64,000 nucleotides of DNA from Botrimarina colliarenosi (GCF_007859955.1 NZ_SJPR01000006.1:106309-170308); one strand, 5' to 3'. Shown: positions 15,665 through 25,210, counted from the first letter of the stretch. The notes: a model not told the origin generated them from the letters alone. Program-made: numbers and translations.

Positions 15665-18007
15665 TCACTCAACCACGGCCTTGCGGCCATAGTTGCCGGT
15701 CCAAATACTGCGGTCGTCGTCCTCGACGCGGCCATCAAAGTCGCCATCGGCGCTGGAGCCGACCGGCACGACCTTGCCGAGCTGGTCGCGCCAGACCGTC
15801 GAGTCGGCGGCGTTGACGAGGCCATCGCCGTTGAAGTCGCCCGGGAACGGCGCAGCGGGTTCGGCGAGGAGGACCGCGCGCGTGACGCCCGTCCCGCCTT
15901 GCTCGCCCTCAACCCGGACGGCGAACCCACTGTCGGCCGGGAGGGCGGCGCTCAGCACATGGCTGGTGCGCAGCCGGTTCACGCCGTAGCGGTCCTGGAC
16001 GAGGAGCTCCACGGTTCGCGTCGCAGCGGCGTAGTCGACCAGCAGGCGAAAAGAGCCGCCGGGCTCGGCGTTGGGGCGGGCGTCGGTCGCCAGGGGCGTC
16101 GCTTCGCCGAGCGTTTCGGCCTTGTCGCCGTCGTAGCGGAGGAGTCGCGTCGAGGCGCCTCCGTCCTCGAGAGCCAAGGCGTAAGCCCCCTCGCCGGCAA
16201 CGACGCCAAAGCGGAGTTCGGCGCGGCGGTCGTCGCCGGCGAGTTCGACGTCGGCCGCGACGAGGAAGTCTTCGCTGGCCGCCAGCTCGAAGCGATCAAA
16301 GTCAGTATTCCCTTGCGGTGTCGGGTCAAGAATCGCCGTACGCCCCGATGTCTCGATCGCCGCCAAGTCGACCTGGTGATCGACAAACACGTCCTGGCTG
16401 TTGAGCTTCAGGAGTCGTTCGAACAGCCGTGAGCCGAGCCAGCGACGCACCTCGTCGACCTGTGAGGCGTTCAGGCCGAACGCGGTCACTTCCGCTTCGT
16501 TGGCGGGATGCAGCAGGTTGAAGAACTCGTCGGGGTCGTGGTCATGGTCGTACAGCTCTTGCGAGCCATCCTCGTAGTGGACGAGGCGGAACCGCTGCGA
16601 GCGGAGGCTGTACTTCTTGGCGTGGAGGCCGGCGTCGGCTTTTTCGGTCTCGCCGAAGCTGGTGAGCGCCACCGCGCCAGGTTCGCTGGCCGGGCGGGCG
16701 ATGAGCGGCAGCAGGCTGTCGTCTTGCATTTGGGGCAGGGGGGCGACGCCGGCTAGCTCGCAGAGGGTCGGCGCGATCGCCAGCAACTCGACCGGGGCGT
16801 CGATCCGCTCGCCCGGCTTCGTCAGGCCGGGGGCGTAGACCATCAGGTTCGAGCGGGCCGCCTCTTCCCAGACGGTGAACTTGTGCCAAAGCCGCTTTTC
16901 GCCCAGGTGCCAGCCGTGATCGGACCAGAGGACGACGATCCAGTCATTGGCGGGGTCGTCGTCGGTGTTCTTCGCTTCGACCGCGTCGAGGATCTTGCCG
17001 ACGGCGAAGTCGGCGTAGGAAACGCTCGCCAGGTACGCCTGGATCGCCGTCCGCCAGGCGAGGTCGGAGTCGGGCGTGGCGGCGAGCACGTTCTTATGAA
17101 CGGCGCGGATGCCCATCCGCTTGCCCAGGGGGCCGAGGTCCGCCAAGTCGTCGGCGAGCGTCTTGGGCGTCTTGATCTTGTCGATCGGGAAACGGTCGAA
17201 GAAGACGCCCGGCGCGTCCCACGGCAGGTGGGGGTGGAAGACGCCTGTCGCCAAGAAGCGTGGCGGGTCGCTCTCAGCGTGCGACGAAATCCGCTCGGCG
17301 GTCCAGGCGGCGGCGCGTTGGTCGTCGAGCGAGTCGGTCAGCTCTTCCCACGCCTCGATGGTGGGCGCCTCGTCGCCGCGGCTGCGCGGGACCAAGCGGC
17401 TCCAGCGTAGGCTGGCCGCCCGGTCGCGGCCGATCGGCCACTCCTGCTGGAGGACGCGGTGCGGCGCGGCGGCCCGCTGATGGTACGGCCGGACGGTGTC
17501 CCAGTCGGTCGCCGCGCGGTCGGCGGGGGCGTCGTCGCGTCGGTCGTCGGGCGCGTCGCTGTCGTTGTTATGCCAGACCTTGCCGGTCGTCTCGATGACG
17601 TAGCCGTGATTCTTCAGGTGCTGCGGCAGCGTGGTGGCGTAGCGGGTGGCCTCGTAGTTGCGCCAGTTGAGGCCGCCGTCGTTCGCCGTCAGTCCGGTGG
17701 TCTCGCCCGAGACGCCCGACATGATCGCCGCGCGCGAGGCGTTGCACGCCGGGTGGGCCGTCTGAGCGTTGGTGAAGGTGGCGCCCCATTCCGCGAGCCG
17801 CGTCAGGTTGGGCGTTAACCGGGCGCGGATCTCGGCGTCGGGCAGCACGTCCTCGGCGCCGCGGAGCGGGCCGACGAAGTCGTTCAGATCGTCGATCGCG
17901 ACCATGACGATATTCGGCGCCGCTCCCTGGCCCTGCAGCGGGCAGGCGAGAAGAGCGATGGCCGTTGCGGCACGCCAGCGGCGAGAGATTGAGGATAATA
18001 AGGTCAC
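15665..18007 (-). CDS. Secreted sulfatase with C-terminal dockerin-like repeat
   Basis: 780 residues with a signal peptide (WRAATAIALLACPLQGQGAA). The formylglycine-dependent sulfatase domain covers about residues 30-480: APNIVMVAIDDLNDFVGPLR metal site, PACNASRAAIMSG with the CxAxR signature whose Cys is converted to formylglycine, GYVIETTGKVWHN, FLATGVFHPHLPWDAP and VVLWSDHGWHLGEKRLWHK. Residues about 550-705 form a concanavalin-like beta domain. The end carries a type I dockerin-like EF-hand pair (GDFNGDGLVNAADSTVWRDQ and DGDFDGRVEDDDRSIW). It resembles choline or iduronate sulfatases; the substrate is not determinable. The anaerobic sulfatase-maturase gene is not in the window. Confidence 0.85.
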   Translation of the reverse strand: MTLLSSISRRWRAATAIALLACPLQGQGAAPNIVMVAIDDLNDFVGPLRGAEDVLPDAEIRARLTPNLTRLAEWGATFTNAQTAHPACNASRAAIMSGVSGETTGLTANDGGLNWRNYEATRYATTLPQHLKNHGYVIETTGKVWHNNDSDAPDDRRDDAPADRAATDWDTVRPYHQRAAAPHRVLQQEWPIGRDRAASLRWSRLVPRSRGDEAPTIEAWEELTDSLDDQRAAAWTAERISSHAESDPPRFLATGVFHPHLPWDAPGVFFDRFPIDKIKTPKTLADDLADLGPLGKRMGIRAVHKNVLAATPDSDLAWRTAIQAYLASVSYADFAVGKILDAVEAKNTDDDPANDWIVVLWSDHGWHLGEKRLWHKFTVWEEAARSNLMVYAPGLTKPGERIDAPVELLAIAPTLCELAGVAPLPQMQDDSLLPLIARPASEPGAVALTSFGETEKADAGLHAKKYSLRSQRFRLVHYEDGSQELYDHDHDPDEFFNLLHPANEAEVTAFGLNASQVDEVRRWLGSRLFERLLKLNSQDVFVDHQVDLAAIETSGRTAILDPTPQGNTDFDRFELAASEDFLVAADVELAGDDRRAELRFGVVAGEGAYALALEDGGASTRLLRYDGDKAETLGEATPLATDARPNAEPGGSFRLLVDYAAATRTVELLVQDRYGVNRLRTSHVLSAALPADSGFAVRVEGEQGGTGVTRAVLLAEPAAPFPGDFNGDGLVNAADSTVWRDQLGKVVPVGSSADGDFDGRVEDDDRSIWTGNYGRKAVVE

Positions 18008-18450
18008 AGATTGAGCGTCCGGAGGCGTTGAGGGCTCTCAGGGAGCCCTCGGCGGAACGGCGGAGAGCGTCGGAGGGCCGCCGACCCGCTAGGCCCGACC
18101 CTCTAGGGTAGTTTACGTCGCTCGACCCGCCCGGCGGCTACGACGCCGGTCGAGGCCGCCGCGTTCCGCTGCGGAGCCGATGCCACGCGACCCGATAGGC
18201 CCGCCGCGGCGGTGAAAGCCCAATCGAAGCCCCCCCAGGCGGCCGACGGCGCCCGCGCTACCCAAACGGGCCCGCGCTACCCAAATGGCAAGCCGCGAAG
18301 GTACAAAGGGGAGGATCGATACCTCGTTTCGAGCTCGTCGAGGACCCTTCCAGGGTGGTCGCCCGGTCTTGAGGGGCCGGGCCCAACCCCCGCCTCGATG
18401 ACGAGTTCGGCTACCGACCCTTTTCCCCTTGGTTCAGAAGGTTCGCTTCC
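18008..18450. other. Intergenic and presumed promoter region between sulfatase and araB
   Basis: 443 bp between divergent genes. It is GC-rich with a short direct repeat (CCCGCGCTACCCAAA at 18253-18267 and again at 18271-18285). No regulator gene, clear -35/-10 pair or riboswitch is recognisable. It must hold the promoters of both araB and the sulfatase. Confidence 0.5.
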
Positions 18451-20130
18451 GTGGCAGATAAGTTTGCAATCGGCGTCGATTACGGCACGAACAGCGTCCG
18501 CGCCCTGGTGGTCAACACCTCCACCGGCGAAGAGATCGGGACCGCCGTTTACGACTACCCGTCGGGTGACGCCGGCATCCTCCTCGACCCCCGCGACCCG
18601 AACGTCGCCCGCCAAAACCCGGCCGACTACATCAACGGTTTTGTGGAGTCGGTGAAGCAGGCGGTCGAGCAGGCCAAGGGCGCCGCCGGGTTCTCGCCCG
18701 CGGCCGTGGCCGGCATCGGCGTCGACACCACCGGATCGACGCCGATCCCCGTCGACGCCGACGGCGTAGCGCTCGCCTGCAAGGAGGGGTTCAAGGACCA
18801 CCCCGCCGCCCACGCCTGGCTGTGGAAGGACCACACGTCGCACGGCGAGGCGATCGAGATCACCCGGCTCGCGACCGAGCGCGGCGAGCCCTACCTGGCC
18901 AAGTGCGGCGGCGTTTACTCGTCGGAGTGGTACTGGGCGAAGATCACGCATTGTCTGCGGACCGCGCCGGAGGTGGCCGCCGCGGCGGCGAGTTGGGTCG
19001 AGCTGGCCGACTTTGTGCCGGCCTACGTCACCGGGACCGCGGCGCCCGACAAGTGCGCCCGGGGCATCTGCGCCGCGGGGCACAAGGCGATGTACCACGA
19101 GGCGTGGGGCGGCCTGCCGAGCGTCGCGTTTCTTGAAGCGGTCGAGCCCGGTCTGAGCCGGTTCCGCTACGAGACCAAGGCGGTTCCGTCCGATCAGAAG
19201 GCGGGCGAGCTGACTGAGGAGATCGCCGCAAAGGTCGGCCTGCCGGCCGGCGTGCCGGTCGCGGTGGGAGCGTTCGACGCGCACATGGGCGCCGTGGGGG
19301 CGGGGGCGGGCGACGGGACGCTGGTGAAGATCATGGGCACCAGCACCTGCGACTGCCTGCCGGCGCCGCTGGCTAAAGAACTGCCCGACATCCCGGGTCT
19401 GTGCGGCATCGTGCCCGAATCGATCCTGCCCGGCTTCTACGGCCTCGAGGCGGGGCAGTCGGCCGTGGGGGATATCTTCAACTGGTTCGTCAAAAACCTC
19501 ACCCCCGCGTCCTACGGCACGGGCGGAGACGCCCACGTCGCCCTCACCGACGAGGCGGCCCAGCTCAAGCCAGGCGCCACGGGGCTCGTCGCCCTCGACT
19601 GGAACAACGGCAACCGCACGATCCTGGTCGATCCGTTGCTGACGGGCCTGTTAATCGGACAAACGCTGCACACAACGGCCGCCGAGGTTTATCGTGCCTT
19701 GGTCGAGGCGACCGCGTTCGGGGCGCTGACGATCATCAAACGAGTCGAGGAGTACGGCGTTTCGGTGGAGGAGGTCGTCAACTGCGGCGGTATCGCCGAG
19801 AAGAACGCGTTCGTGATGCAAGTGTACGCCGACGTTTGTAATCGCCCGATGAAGGTCAGTCGCTCGGCCCAGACGTGTGCGCTTGGCGCGGCGATCTTCG
19901 GCGGCGTTGTCGGCGGCGCCCACTCGAGTGTCACCGCCGCCCAGGCGGCGATGACCGGCGTCAAGGAGAAGGTCTACACGCCAATCCCCGAGAACGCGGC
20001 CGTCTACGCCGAGCTGTACAAGATCTACCGCACGCTGCACGACGCGTTCGGCTCGAAGGAGTGGTCGGGCTCGCTGTCGTCGGTCATGAAGGACCTGATC
20101 GCGATCCGTGACAAAGCTCGGAAGGGGTGA
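18451..20130 (+). CDS. araB: L-ribulokinase
   Basis: 559 residues, starting with GTG at 18451. FGGY-family sugar kinase, AraB type: N-terminal phosphate loop AIGVDYGTNSVRALVV, GVDTTGSTPIPVD, WLWKDHTS, PAYVTGTAAPDKCARGICAA, a conserved GAFDAHMGAVGAG, VKIMGTSTCDC, LVALDWNNGNR and the C-terminal VVNCGGIAEKN. It phosphorylates L-ribulose to L-ribulose 5-phosphate. It is first in the operon; araD follows after 8 bp and araA after 66 bp. Confidence 0.95.
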   Translation: MADKFAIGVDYGTNSVRALVVNTSTGEEIGTAVYDYPSGDAGILLDPRDPNVARQNPADYINGFVESVKQAVEQAKGAAGFSPAAVAGIGVDTTGSTPIPVDADGVALACKEGFKDHPAAHAWLWKDHTSHGEAIEITRLATERGEPYLAKCGGVYSSEWYWAKITHCLRTAPEVAAAAASWVELADFVPAYVTGTAAPDKCARGICAAGHKAMYHEAWGGLPSVAFLEAVEPGLSRFRYETKAVPSDQKAGELTEEIAAKVGLPAGVPVAVGAFDAHMGAVGAGAGDGTLVKIMGTSTCDCLPAPLAKELPDIPGLCGIVPESILPGFYGLEAGQSAVGDIFNWFVKNLTPASYGTGGDAHVALTDEAAQLKPGATGLVALDWNNGNRTILVDPLLTGLLIGQTLHTTAAEVYRALVEATAFGALTIIKRVEEYGVSVEEVVNCGGIAEKNAFVMQVYADVCNRPMKVSRSAQTCALGAAIFGGVVGGAHSSVTAAQAAMTGVKEKVYTPIPENAAVYAELYKIYRTLHDAFGSKEWSGSLSSVMKDLIAIRDKARKG

Positions 20131-20138
20131 ATTAAGAA

Positions 20139-20834
20139 ATGCTCGAGGACCTCAAACAACAAGTCTGCCAAGCGAACCTCGACCTCGTCTCAGCGGGGCT
20201 CGTGACGCTCACCTGGGGCAATGTCAGCGGCCGTAGCGAAGATGGCAAGCACTTCGTCATCAAGCCGAGCGGCGTCGCTTACGACGTGATGCGTCCCGAG
20301 CATATGGTGGTGCTCGACTTGGCGACCGGCGAGACCGTCGAGGGCGAGCTCCGCCCGTCGTCCGACACCGCAACGCACCGGCTGCTCTATCAGGCGTGGC
20401 CCGGCGTCGGCGGCATCACGCACACGCACAGCCCGAAGGCGACCGCGTTCGCCCAGGCGCGGCGCGAGCTGCCTTGCTACGGGACCACGCACGCCGACCA
20501 TTTCTCGGGAACCGTGCCGGTCGCCCGGCCGCTCACGCAGGAAGAGATCGACTCGGCCTACGAGGCGAACACGGGTCACGTGATCATCGAGCGCTTCGCC
20601 GACCTCGACCCGATCGCGATCCCCGCCGTGCTGGTGGCGAGCCACGCCCCGTTCGCCTGGGGGAAAAACGCGGCCGAGTCGGTCAAGAACGCAATCGCCC
20701 TCGAGGCGTGCGCGGCGATGGCGATCGACTCGCTGGCGCTCAACCCGGCGCTTGGTCCGGTCGAGGCGTATCTGCTCGACAAGCATTACCAGCGTAAGCA
20801 CGGCCCGGGCGCCTACTACGGGCAGAAAAAGTAA
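20139..20834 (+). CDS. araD: L-ribulose-5-phosphate 4-epimerase
   Basis: 231 residues, class II aldolase fold. Signatures: LVTLTWGNVSGR (phosphate binding), KPSGVAYD, SSDTATHRLLYQAWP, the metal-binding HTHS (GGITHTHSPKATAFAQ) plus a later His in VASHAPFAWG, and CYGTTHADHF. It converts L-ribulose 5-phosphate to D-xylulose 5-phosphate for the pentose phosphate pathway. The C-terminal HGPGAYYGQ matches enterobacterial AraD. Confidence 0.95.
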   Translation: MLEDLKQQVCQANLDLVSAGLVTLTWGNVSGRSEDGKHFVIKPSGVAYDVMRPEHMVVLDLATGETVEGELRPSSDTATHRLLYQAWPGVGGITHTHSPKATAFAQARRELPCYGTTHADHFSGTVPVARPLTQEEIDSAYEANTGHVIIERFADLDPIAIPAVLVASHAPFAWGKNAAESVKNAIALEACAAMAIDSLALNPALGPVEAYLLDKHYQRKHGPGAYYGQKK

Positions 20835-20900
20835 GCGAGAATCACCCCGCTACGAACTCCTAACAGAAAACCTGCTTCTTTAATCCAGCCGCTCTCCCGC

Positions 20901-22391
20901 ATGTCCCTTCCGCAGCTCAGCACTTACGAAGTCTGGTTCCTCACAGGCAGCCAGCACCTCTACGGCCCTGAGGCCCTGGAGCAGGTCGCCAAGGACGCCC
21001 AGCAAGTGGCCGCGTCGCTCGACGCGTCGGACGACGTGCCGGTGCGGGTCGTCTTCAAGCCCGTGCTGACCCGGCCCGAAGAGATGAAGGCGACGCTCGC
21101 CGCGGCCAGCAGCGACGACCGCTGCATCGGCGTCATCGCCTGGATGCACACGTTCTCGCCCGCCAAGATGTGGATCGCCGGGCTCCGGGCGCTCACCAAG
21201 CCGCTGCTGCACCTGCACACGCAGTTCGGCCGTGAGATCCCGTGGTCGTCGATCGACATGGACTTCATGAACTTGCACCAGTCGGCCCACGGCGGCCGCG
21301 AGTTTGGGTTCATCTGCACAAGACTGCGCCTCGAACGGAAGGTCGTTGTCGGCCACTGGACCGACGCCGACGTCGTCCGGCAGGTCGGCGTCTGGACGCG
21401 GGCCGCCGCCGGCCGGCACGAGCTGGCCAACGCCAAGATCGCCCGCTTCGGCGACAACATGCGCGAGGTCGCCGTCACCGAGGGGGACAAGATCGCCGCC
21501 CAAGAGGTGCTCGGCGTCTCGGTCAACGGCTACGGCGTCGGCGAGCTCGTTGAGCGGATCAACTCGATGAGCGACGCCGCCGTCGACACCCTCTGCGGCG
21601 AGTACGACGAGTCGTACAAGATGGCGGCCGAGCTTCGCGCTGGTGGCCCGCGGCGTCAGTCGCTCCGCGACGCGGCCCGCATCGAGCTCGGCATCCGCTC
21701 GCTGCTCGAGGAGGGGGGCTTCGGCGGTTACACCGACACGTTCGAGAACCTCGTCGGCATGAAGCAGCTGCCGGGCATCCCTTCGCAGCGGCTGATGGCC
21801 GACGGCTACGGCTTCGGCGGCGAGGGAGACTGGAAGGCGGCCACCCTCACCCGGGCGAGCAAGGTCATGGCCCACGGCCTGCCGGGCGGCACGACCTTCA
21901 TGGAAGACTACACGTACCACCTCCCCGCGTCGGGAGACGACTTGGTGCTCGGCTCGCACATGCTCGAGATCTGCCCCTCGATCGCCGCGGGGCAGCCGAG
22001 CTGCGAGATCCACCCGCTCGGGATCGGCGGCAAGGAAGACCCGGTGCGGCTGGTCTTCGACGCCCCGGCCGGCCCGGCGGTGAACGCGACGATCGTCGAC
22101 CTCGGCGACCGTTTCCGTTTGGTGGTCAACGAGGTGGAAACGATCGAGCCGCCGCACGCGCTGCCAAAGCTGCCGGTCGCCCGCGCGGTCTGGAAGCCGG
22201 CCCCCGACCTGAAGACTTCGGCGGCGGCGTGGATCTACGCGGGCGGCTCGCACCACCCGACGTTCAGCCAGGCGTTAACGACCGAGCACTACGAGGACCT
22301 CGCCGCGATGCTCGGCGTTGAGCTGGTGGTGATCGACGCCGACACACGGCTACGTGAGCTGCGAGAGTCGCTGCGGCGCTCGAACAGGTAA
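20901..22391 (+). CDS. araA: L-arabinose isomerase
   Basis: 496 residues, the usual AraA length. It begins with [20 protein letters not shown], followed by [100 protein letters not shown] and [10 protein letters not shown]. The metal-binding Glu/His set of the family is present. It converts L-arabinose to L-ribulose and completes the araBDA operon; a GH43 enzyme at 62684-63718 could supply arabinose. Confidence 0.95.
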   Translation: MSLPQLSTYEVWFLTGSQHLYGPEALEQVAKDAQQVAASLDASDDVPVRVVFKPVLTRPEEMKATLAAASSDDRCIGVIAWMHTFSPAKMWIAGLRALTKPLLHLHTQFGREIPWSSIDMDFMNLHQSAHGGREFGFICTRLRLERKVVVGHWTDADVVRQVGVWTRAAAGRHELANAKIARFGDNMREVAVTEGDKIAAQEVLGVSVNGYGVGELVERINSMSDAAVDTLCGEYDESYKMAAELRAGGPRRQSLRDAARIELGIRSLLEEGGFGGYTDTFENLVGMKQLPGIPSQRLMADGYGFGGEGDWKAATLTRASKVMAHGLPGGTTFMEDYTYHLPASGDDLVLGSHMLEICPSIAAGQPSCEIHPLGIGGKEDPVRLVFDAPAGPAVNATIVDLGDRFRLVVNEVETIEPPHALPKLPVARAVWKPAPDLKTSAAAWIYAGGSHHPTFSQALTTEHYEDLAAMLGVELVVIDADTRLRELRESLRRSNR

Positions 22392-22400
22392 GAACGCAGA

Positions 22401-22557
22401 ATCCCCCTTCCTTTCAGGGAGGGGCTAGGGGAGGGTGAAACGCTTCCCCCATCGAGGAGGCATTGATTCTCGCGGGTCAATCTCTCGCAACGACAGCCCG
22501 CCGCGTTGCGGAGAATTTCGACCCTCCCCTAGCCCTCCCTGAAAGGGAGGGGGAAAT
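22401..22557. repeat. Palindromic repeat, family C copy 2
   Basis: 157 bp. The left arm begins ATCCCCCTTCCTTTCAGGGA and continues GGGGCTAGGGGAGGGT; the right arm is the inverse, ACCCTCCCCTAGCCCTCCC then TGAAAGGGAGGGGGAAAT. The ~80-bp centre holds another small palindrome (CTCTCGCAACG / CGTTGCGGAGA). It starts 10 bp after the araA stop and may terminate it. The remaining spacer to 22718 holds a hairpin GCAGCGGAGT (22645-22654) / ACTCCGCTGC (22682-22691) and no gene. Confidence 0.8.
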
Positions 22558-22718
22558 GGCGCCACCGACCATCCAGCTCAGATTTCCACCCCCCCGCACG
22601 CAGTAAGGGGAGCTCGGCGCACGGCTTTAGCCGGAGCCCCGGGGGCAGCGGAGTGGACGCCGTCTCGCCGGCGCGCCGGGGACTCCGCTGCGCTACGACC
22701 CCGGCCACCCATCTACCT

Positions 22719-23156
22719 TTAGAGCCAATCGAAGAACCGAATCCACCACGTATCGAAGGCGTCTCCATTAACCCCATCGTAGGGTCGATCAAGTAACTCA
22801 CGGCGGATGGGAACGAACCTATGTCGTCGCGCGATCTCGAAGATATCTGAGCACTCCGTCGTAGCCTCGTAGTTCTCGTCCGTTACAGCGACCATCTCGC
22901 CAAAGTTCGAGAATCGTAGATCGCAGACGTATGTGAGATTCTTGTATGGCGTCTCAGAAAGACGAATGGTAACGCTAAAGGAGGCGTCCTGATTGTGGAT
23001 GCCACCCTCGAATGCCAGGCGCCTGCCAGTAACAGCTTCGAGCTCACAGAGGAGTAAGAAGGCTCGCCTTTCCAAATCGAGAAGATCGAAGCTAGGCGGA
23101 TACTCGTGCGAACCCTTGAGGTCATGCTCAATTAGCGTCTTCTCGGTCGCCGTCAT
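22719..23156 (-). CDS. Uncharacterised protein, 145 residues
   Basis: Soluble, acidic, no signal peptide or membrane helix. It starts MTATEKTLIEHDLKGSHEYP and contains a long helical region (DLLDLERRAFLLLCELEAV) followed by beta-rich sequence with many aromatic residues and a Trp-rich end (DTWWIRFFDWL). I recognise no family. It lies 17 bp after the methyltransferase stop on the same strand; whether it belongs with the methyltransferase is unknown. Confidence 0.55.
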   Translation of the reverse strand: MTATEKTLIEHDLKGSHEYPPSFDLLDLERRAFLLLCELEAVTGRRLAFEGGIHNQDASFSVTIRLSETPYKNLTYVCDLRFSNFGEMVAVTDENYEATTECSDIFEIARRHRFVPIRRELLDRPYDGVNGDAFDTWWIRFFDWL

Positions 23157-23173
23157 TTATCCAGTCCCCGTCC

Positions 23174-25114
23174 TCAAAGCTCCGACCCATCCCTCAGCAA
23201 ATCAACCGACAGCGTCGGCCGCAAAGCGTGCACGAGGTTCCACCGCAGGGCGTCGCGGTAGTCGGGGCTGGGCAGGTCGTCGTCAGTGACGACGGCGAAG
23301 TAGACCTCGCCACGGGCGACTGGCGTGGCGAGGTGCGCGGCGAGCCGTTCGCCCAGGTCGTCCGCGGCTCCGACGTAGCCGACGGCGCCCTCGGCCGGCT
23401 TCTTCGCGGTGGTTACCAAGTAGACGCCACCGACGTTGGCGAGGGCTTTGGCGGCGCGGGGGGTGAGCTTCTTCGGCCGCTCGCTGAGCACGTCACGGAG
23501 CGGCTTCTCGACGACGTAGTCGTACTGTTTCGCCTCGGCCTTGTGCGTCTTGGCCGACTTACGGAGCCGGAGGGCCTCCCAGCGGTAGGCGCTCACGTCG
23601 CTGCCGGGCGCCGCTTGGCGGGCGTACTTGTCGAACAGCTCGAGCTTCGCTGGGTCGCAGAGCAGGTCATCGAGCGACGCGTCGGCGTGCTTCGCCCGGA
23701 CCTTGGCCCAGGCGATCTCGGCCGCGTACGCGGCCGGAGGCTTGAGGCCTGAGGCGTGAGGGCTGGCGGCAGCGCTATCCCCCGTCCCTCGTCCCCCGTC
23801 CCTCGTCCCCTTCCCAAGCATCCCCGCTTTGCGGAGCTTCAGCAGCTCGCGGTTCCACTCGTACGGCGATCCCATCAGGCCCGCGTCGTGGCACGCCGTG
23901 TGGTACGCCGCCTGCAACTCGGGCCGGCAGAGCAGCCAGTCCGCCGAGGCGCCGCCGGAGGCCGCATGGAAGGCGTCGACGAGCGCTTGTCGGGTGAGGT
24001 CGCGGAGGGAAAGAGTGGCCGCGCGCGTTCCCCCTCCTCCGCTTTCGGGGGAGGGGCTAGGGGAGGGGGCTTTTGAAACGGGTACCAGGGTTTCCCCCTC
24101 CCCTAACCCCTCCCCCCTTGGGGGAGGGGGATTTGGCACATCGCTTTTAGCCTGCGCGTCCGCCATCGGGTGGCCCTTCAACCGTCGCCCGGCGGCGGTT
24201 GTGGGCGAGCTCCGCACCGGGTCGGCGGGGCCGTGGAGCTCGTCACCCGGCGTGACCCCCTCGATCCGCTCGGTCGCGTACTTCACGTAGTCGCTCGAGA
24301 GCTCGAAGCCGAGCCACCGGCGGCCGAGCTTCTTGGCGACGGCGAGCGTTGTGCCGCTGCCGGCGAACGGGTCGAGCACGACCTCCCCCTCGTTTGAGCT
24401 CGCCCGGACGATCCGCCCCAGCAGTTGCTCCGGCATCTGGCAGCCGTGGAAGCCTTGGCGTTCTTTGAACGTGCCGGCCACGCGGCTTAGGTACCAGGTG
24501 TCGTCCTGCGGGTGGAACGCGGCGTCGTCTTCGCGGAGGTCCTGAGGTCGCAGAATCCACGTGTCGTCGGGAAGCCGCCCCGTCGGGTTGGCGCGGCGGT
24601 CGCCGTACACCAGCGCCCGCGCCGAGGGGATGCGGAGCGACGGGTCGGCCGCGTTGAACGTGTGCCGCTCCTCGTCCTTGACGAAGTGGAACAGGTGGGC
24701 GTGCGAGCGGTTAAACTTCCGTCGGCAGTTCTGGCCGAACGTGTAGTACCAGACGACCCAGTTGCGGGCCGTGAAACCGATCTCTTTGGCGGCGACCTTC
24801 AGCTCGGCGGCGTACTCGTCACCGATCGCCAGCCAGAACGCCCCAGTCGGTTTGACGACGCGGTGCAGCTCCGTGATCCACCGCTCGCACCAGCCGAGGT
24901 AGACGTCGTCGGCGTGGTTGTCTTGGTACTCGTCGTACTTGAAGCCGATGTTGTACGGCGGGTCGGCGAACGCCAGGTCGATCGACTCGTCGGGCAACTG
25001 CCGCAGCAATTCGAGGCAATCGCCGCGGTGGATCGCGTCCACAGAGATCGCGGATTGCGGATTGCGGATTGCGGAATCGCTCGTCGGACGAGCCGTTTCA
25101 GTGGCGGTGCTCAT
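23174..25114 (-). CDS. DNA N4/N6 methyltransferase fused to a GIY-YIG-like domain
   Basis: 646 residues from the ATG at 25114. Residues about 30-275 are a beta-class amino-methyltransferase: catalytic FADPPYNIGF first, then DPFAGSGTTLAVAKKLGRRW for SAM binding. After a repeat-derived linker come two related ~60-residue helical modules (RPELQAAYHTACHDAGLMGS...YEWNRELLKLRKA and PAKLELFDKYARQAAPGSDV...YRWEALRLRKS). The last ~80 residues resemble GIY-YIG: GGVYLVTTAKK, GYVGAADDLGERLAAHL, ALRPTLSVDLL. The usual catalytic Glu near the end appears to be lost (LRWNLVHALRP), so cleavage is doubtful. Two repeats lie in frame inside the gene (25052-25072 and 24029-24132). It may protect the chromosome or be one half of a restriction-modification unit. 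Confidence 0.8.
   Translation of the reverse strand: MSTATETARPTSDSAIRNPQSAISVDAIHRGDCLELLRQLPDESIDLAFADPPYNIGFKYDEYQDNHADDVYLGWCERWITELHRVVKPTGAFWLAIGDEYAAELKVAAKEIGFTARNWVVWYYTFGQNCRRKFNRSHAHLFHFVKDEERHTFNAADPSLRIPSARALVYGDRRANPTGRLPDDTWILRPQDLREDDAAFHPQDDTWYLSRVAGTFKERQGFHGCQMPEQLLGRIVRASSNEGEVVLDPFAGSGTTLAVAKKLGRRWLGFELSSDYVKYATERIEGVTPGDELHGPADPVRSSPTTAAGRRLKGHPMADAQAKSDVPNPPPPRGEGLGEGETLVPVSKAPSPSPSPESGGGGTRAATLSLRDLTRQALVDAFHAASGGASADWLLCRPELQAAYHTACHDAGLMGSPYEWNRELLKLRKAGMLGKGTRDGGRGTGDSAAASPHASGLKPPAAYAAEIAWAKVRAKHADASLDDLLCDPAKLELFDKYARQAAPGSDVSAYRWEALRLRKSAKTHKAEAKQYDYVVEKPLRDVLSERPKKLTPRAAKALANVGGVYLVTTAKKPAEGAVGYVGAADDLGERLAAHLATPVARGEVYFAVVTDDDLPSPDYRDALRWNLVHALRPTLSVDLLRDGSEL
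24029..24132. repeat. Palindromic repeat, family C copy 3, inside a coding sequence
   Basis: About 104 bp: CCCCCTCCTCC, GGGGGAGGGGCTAGGGGAGG, a centre with GGGTACC, then the inverse CCCCTCCCCTAACCCCTCCC and GGGGGAGGGGGAT. In the methyltransferase it is translated as the Pro/Gly-rich stretch PNPPPPRGEGLGEGE ... APSPSPSPESGGGG without breaking the frame. It falls in the linker between the catalytic and C-terminal parts. Confidence 0.85.
25052..25076. repeat. Tandem GGATTGC heptamers inside the methyltransferase gene
   Basis: Three copies of GGATTGC (25052-25072) plus a partial GGAA. On the coding strand they encode SAIRNPQSAI near residue 15-24, just before the methyltransferase domain. The same peptide is encoded by a second array in lysA. 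Confidence 0.85.
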
Positions 25115-25133
25115 GCGTGCTAGCGTACCGAAA

Positions 25134-25210
25134 CGAGCCCCGACCGTCAGGGAGTCGGTCGGGGGGGATTTGCAGGGCCGATGACCGGCTTCCCGAAGGT
25201 CGCGGCTCGG
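25134..25210. repeat. Palindromic repeat, family D copy 1
   Basis: Outer arms CGAGCCCCGACCGTCAGGGA and CTTCCCGAAGGTCGCGGCTCG, with inner pairing (CCCCGACC / GGTCGGGG) in the left half. It shares CGACCGTCAGGGAG and GGTCGCGGCTCG with the infA terminator element at 28753-28827. It fills the space between lysA (stop 25218) and the methyltransferase start. Confidence 0.7.

Noticed and set aside
20880..22256. Long minus-strand frame opposite araA
   Set aside because: Antisense shadow of araA with no family features.
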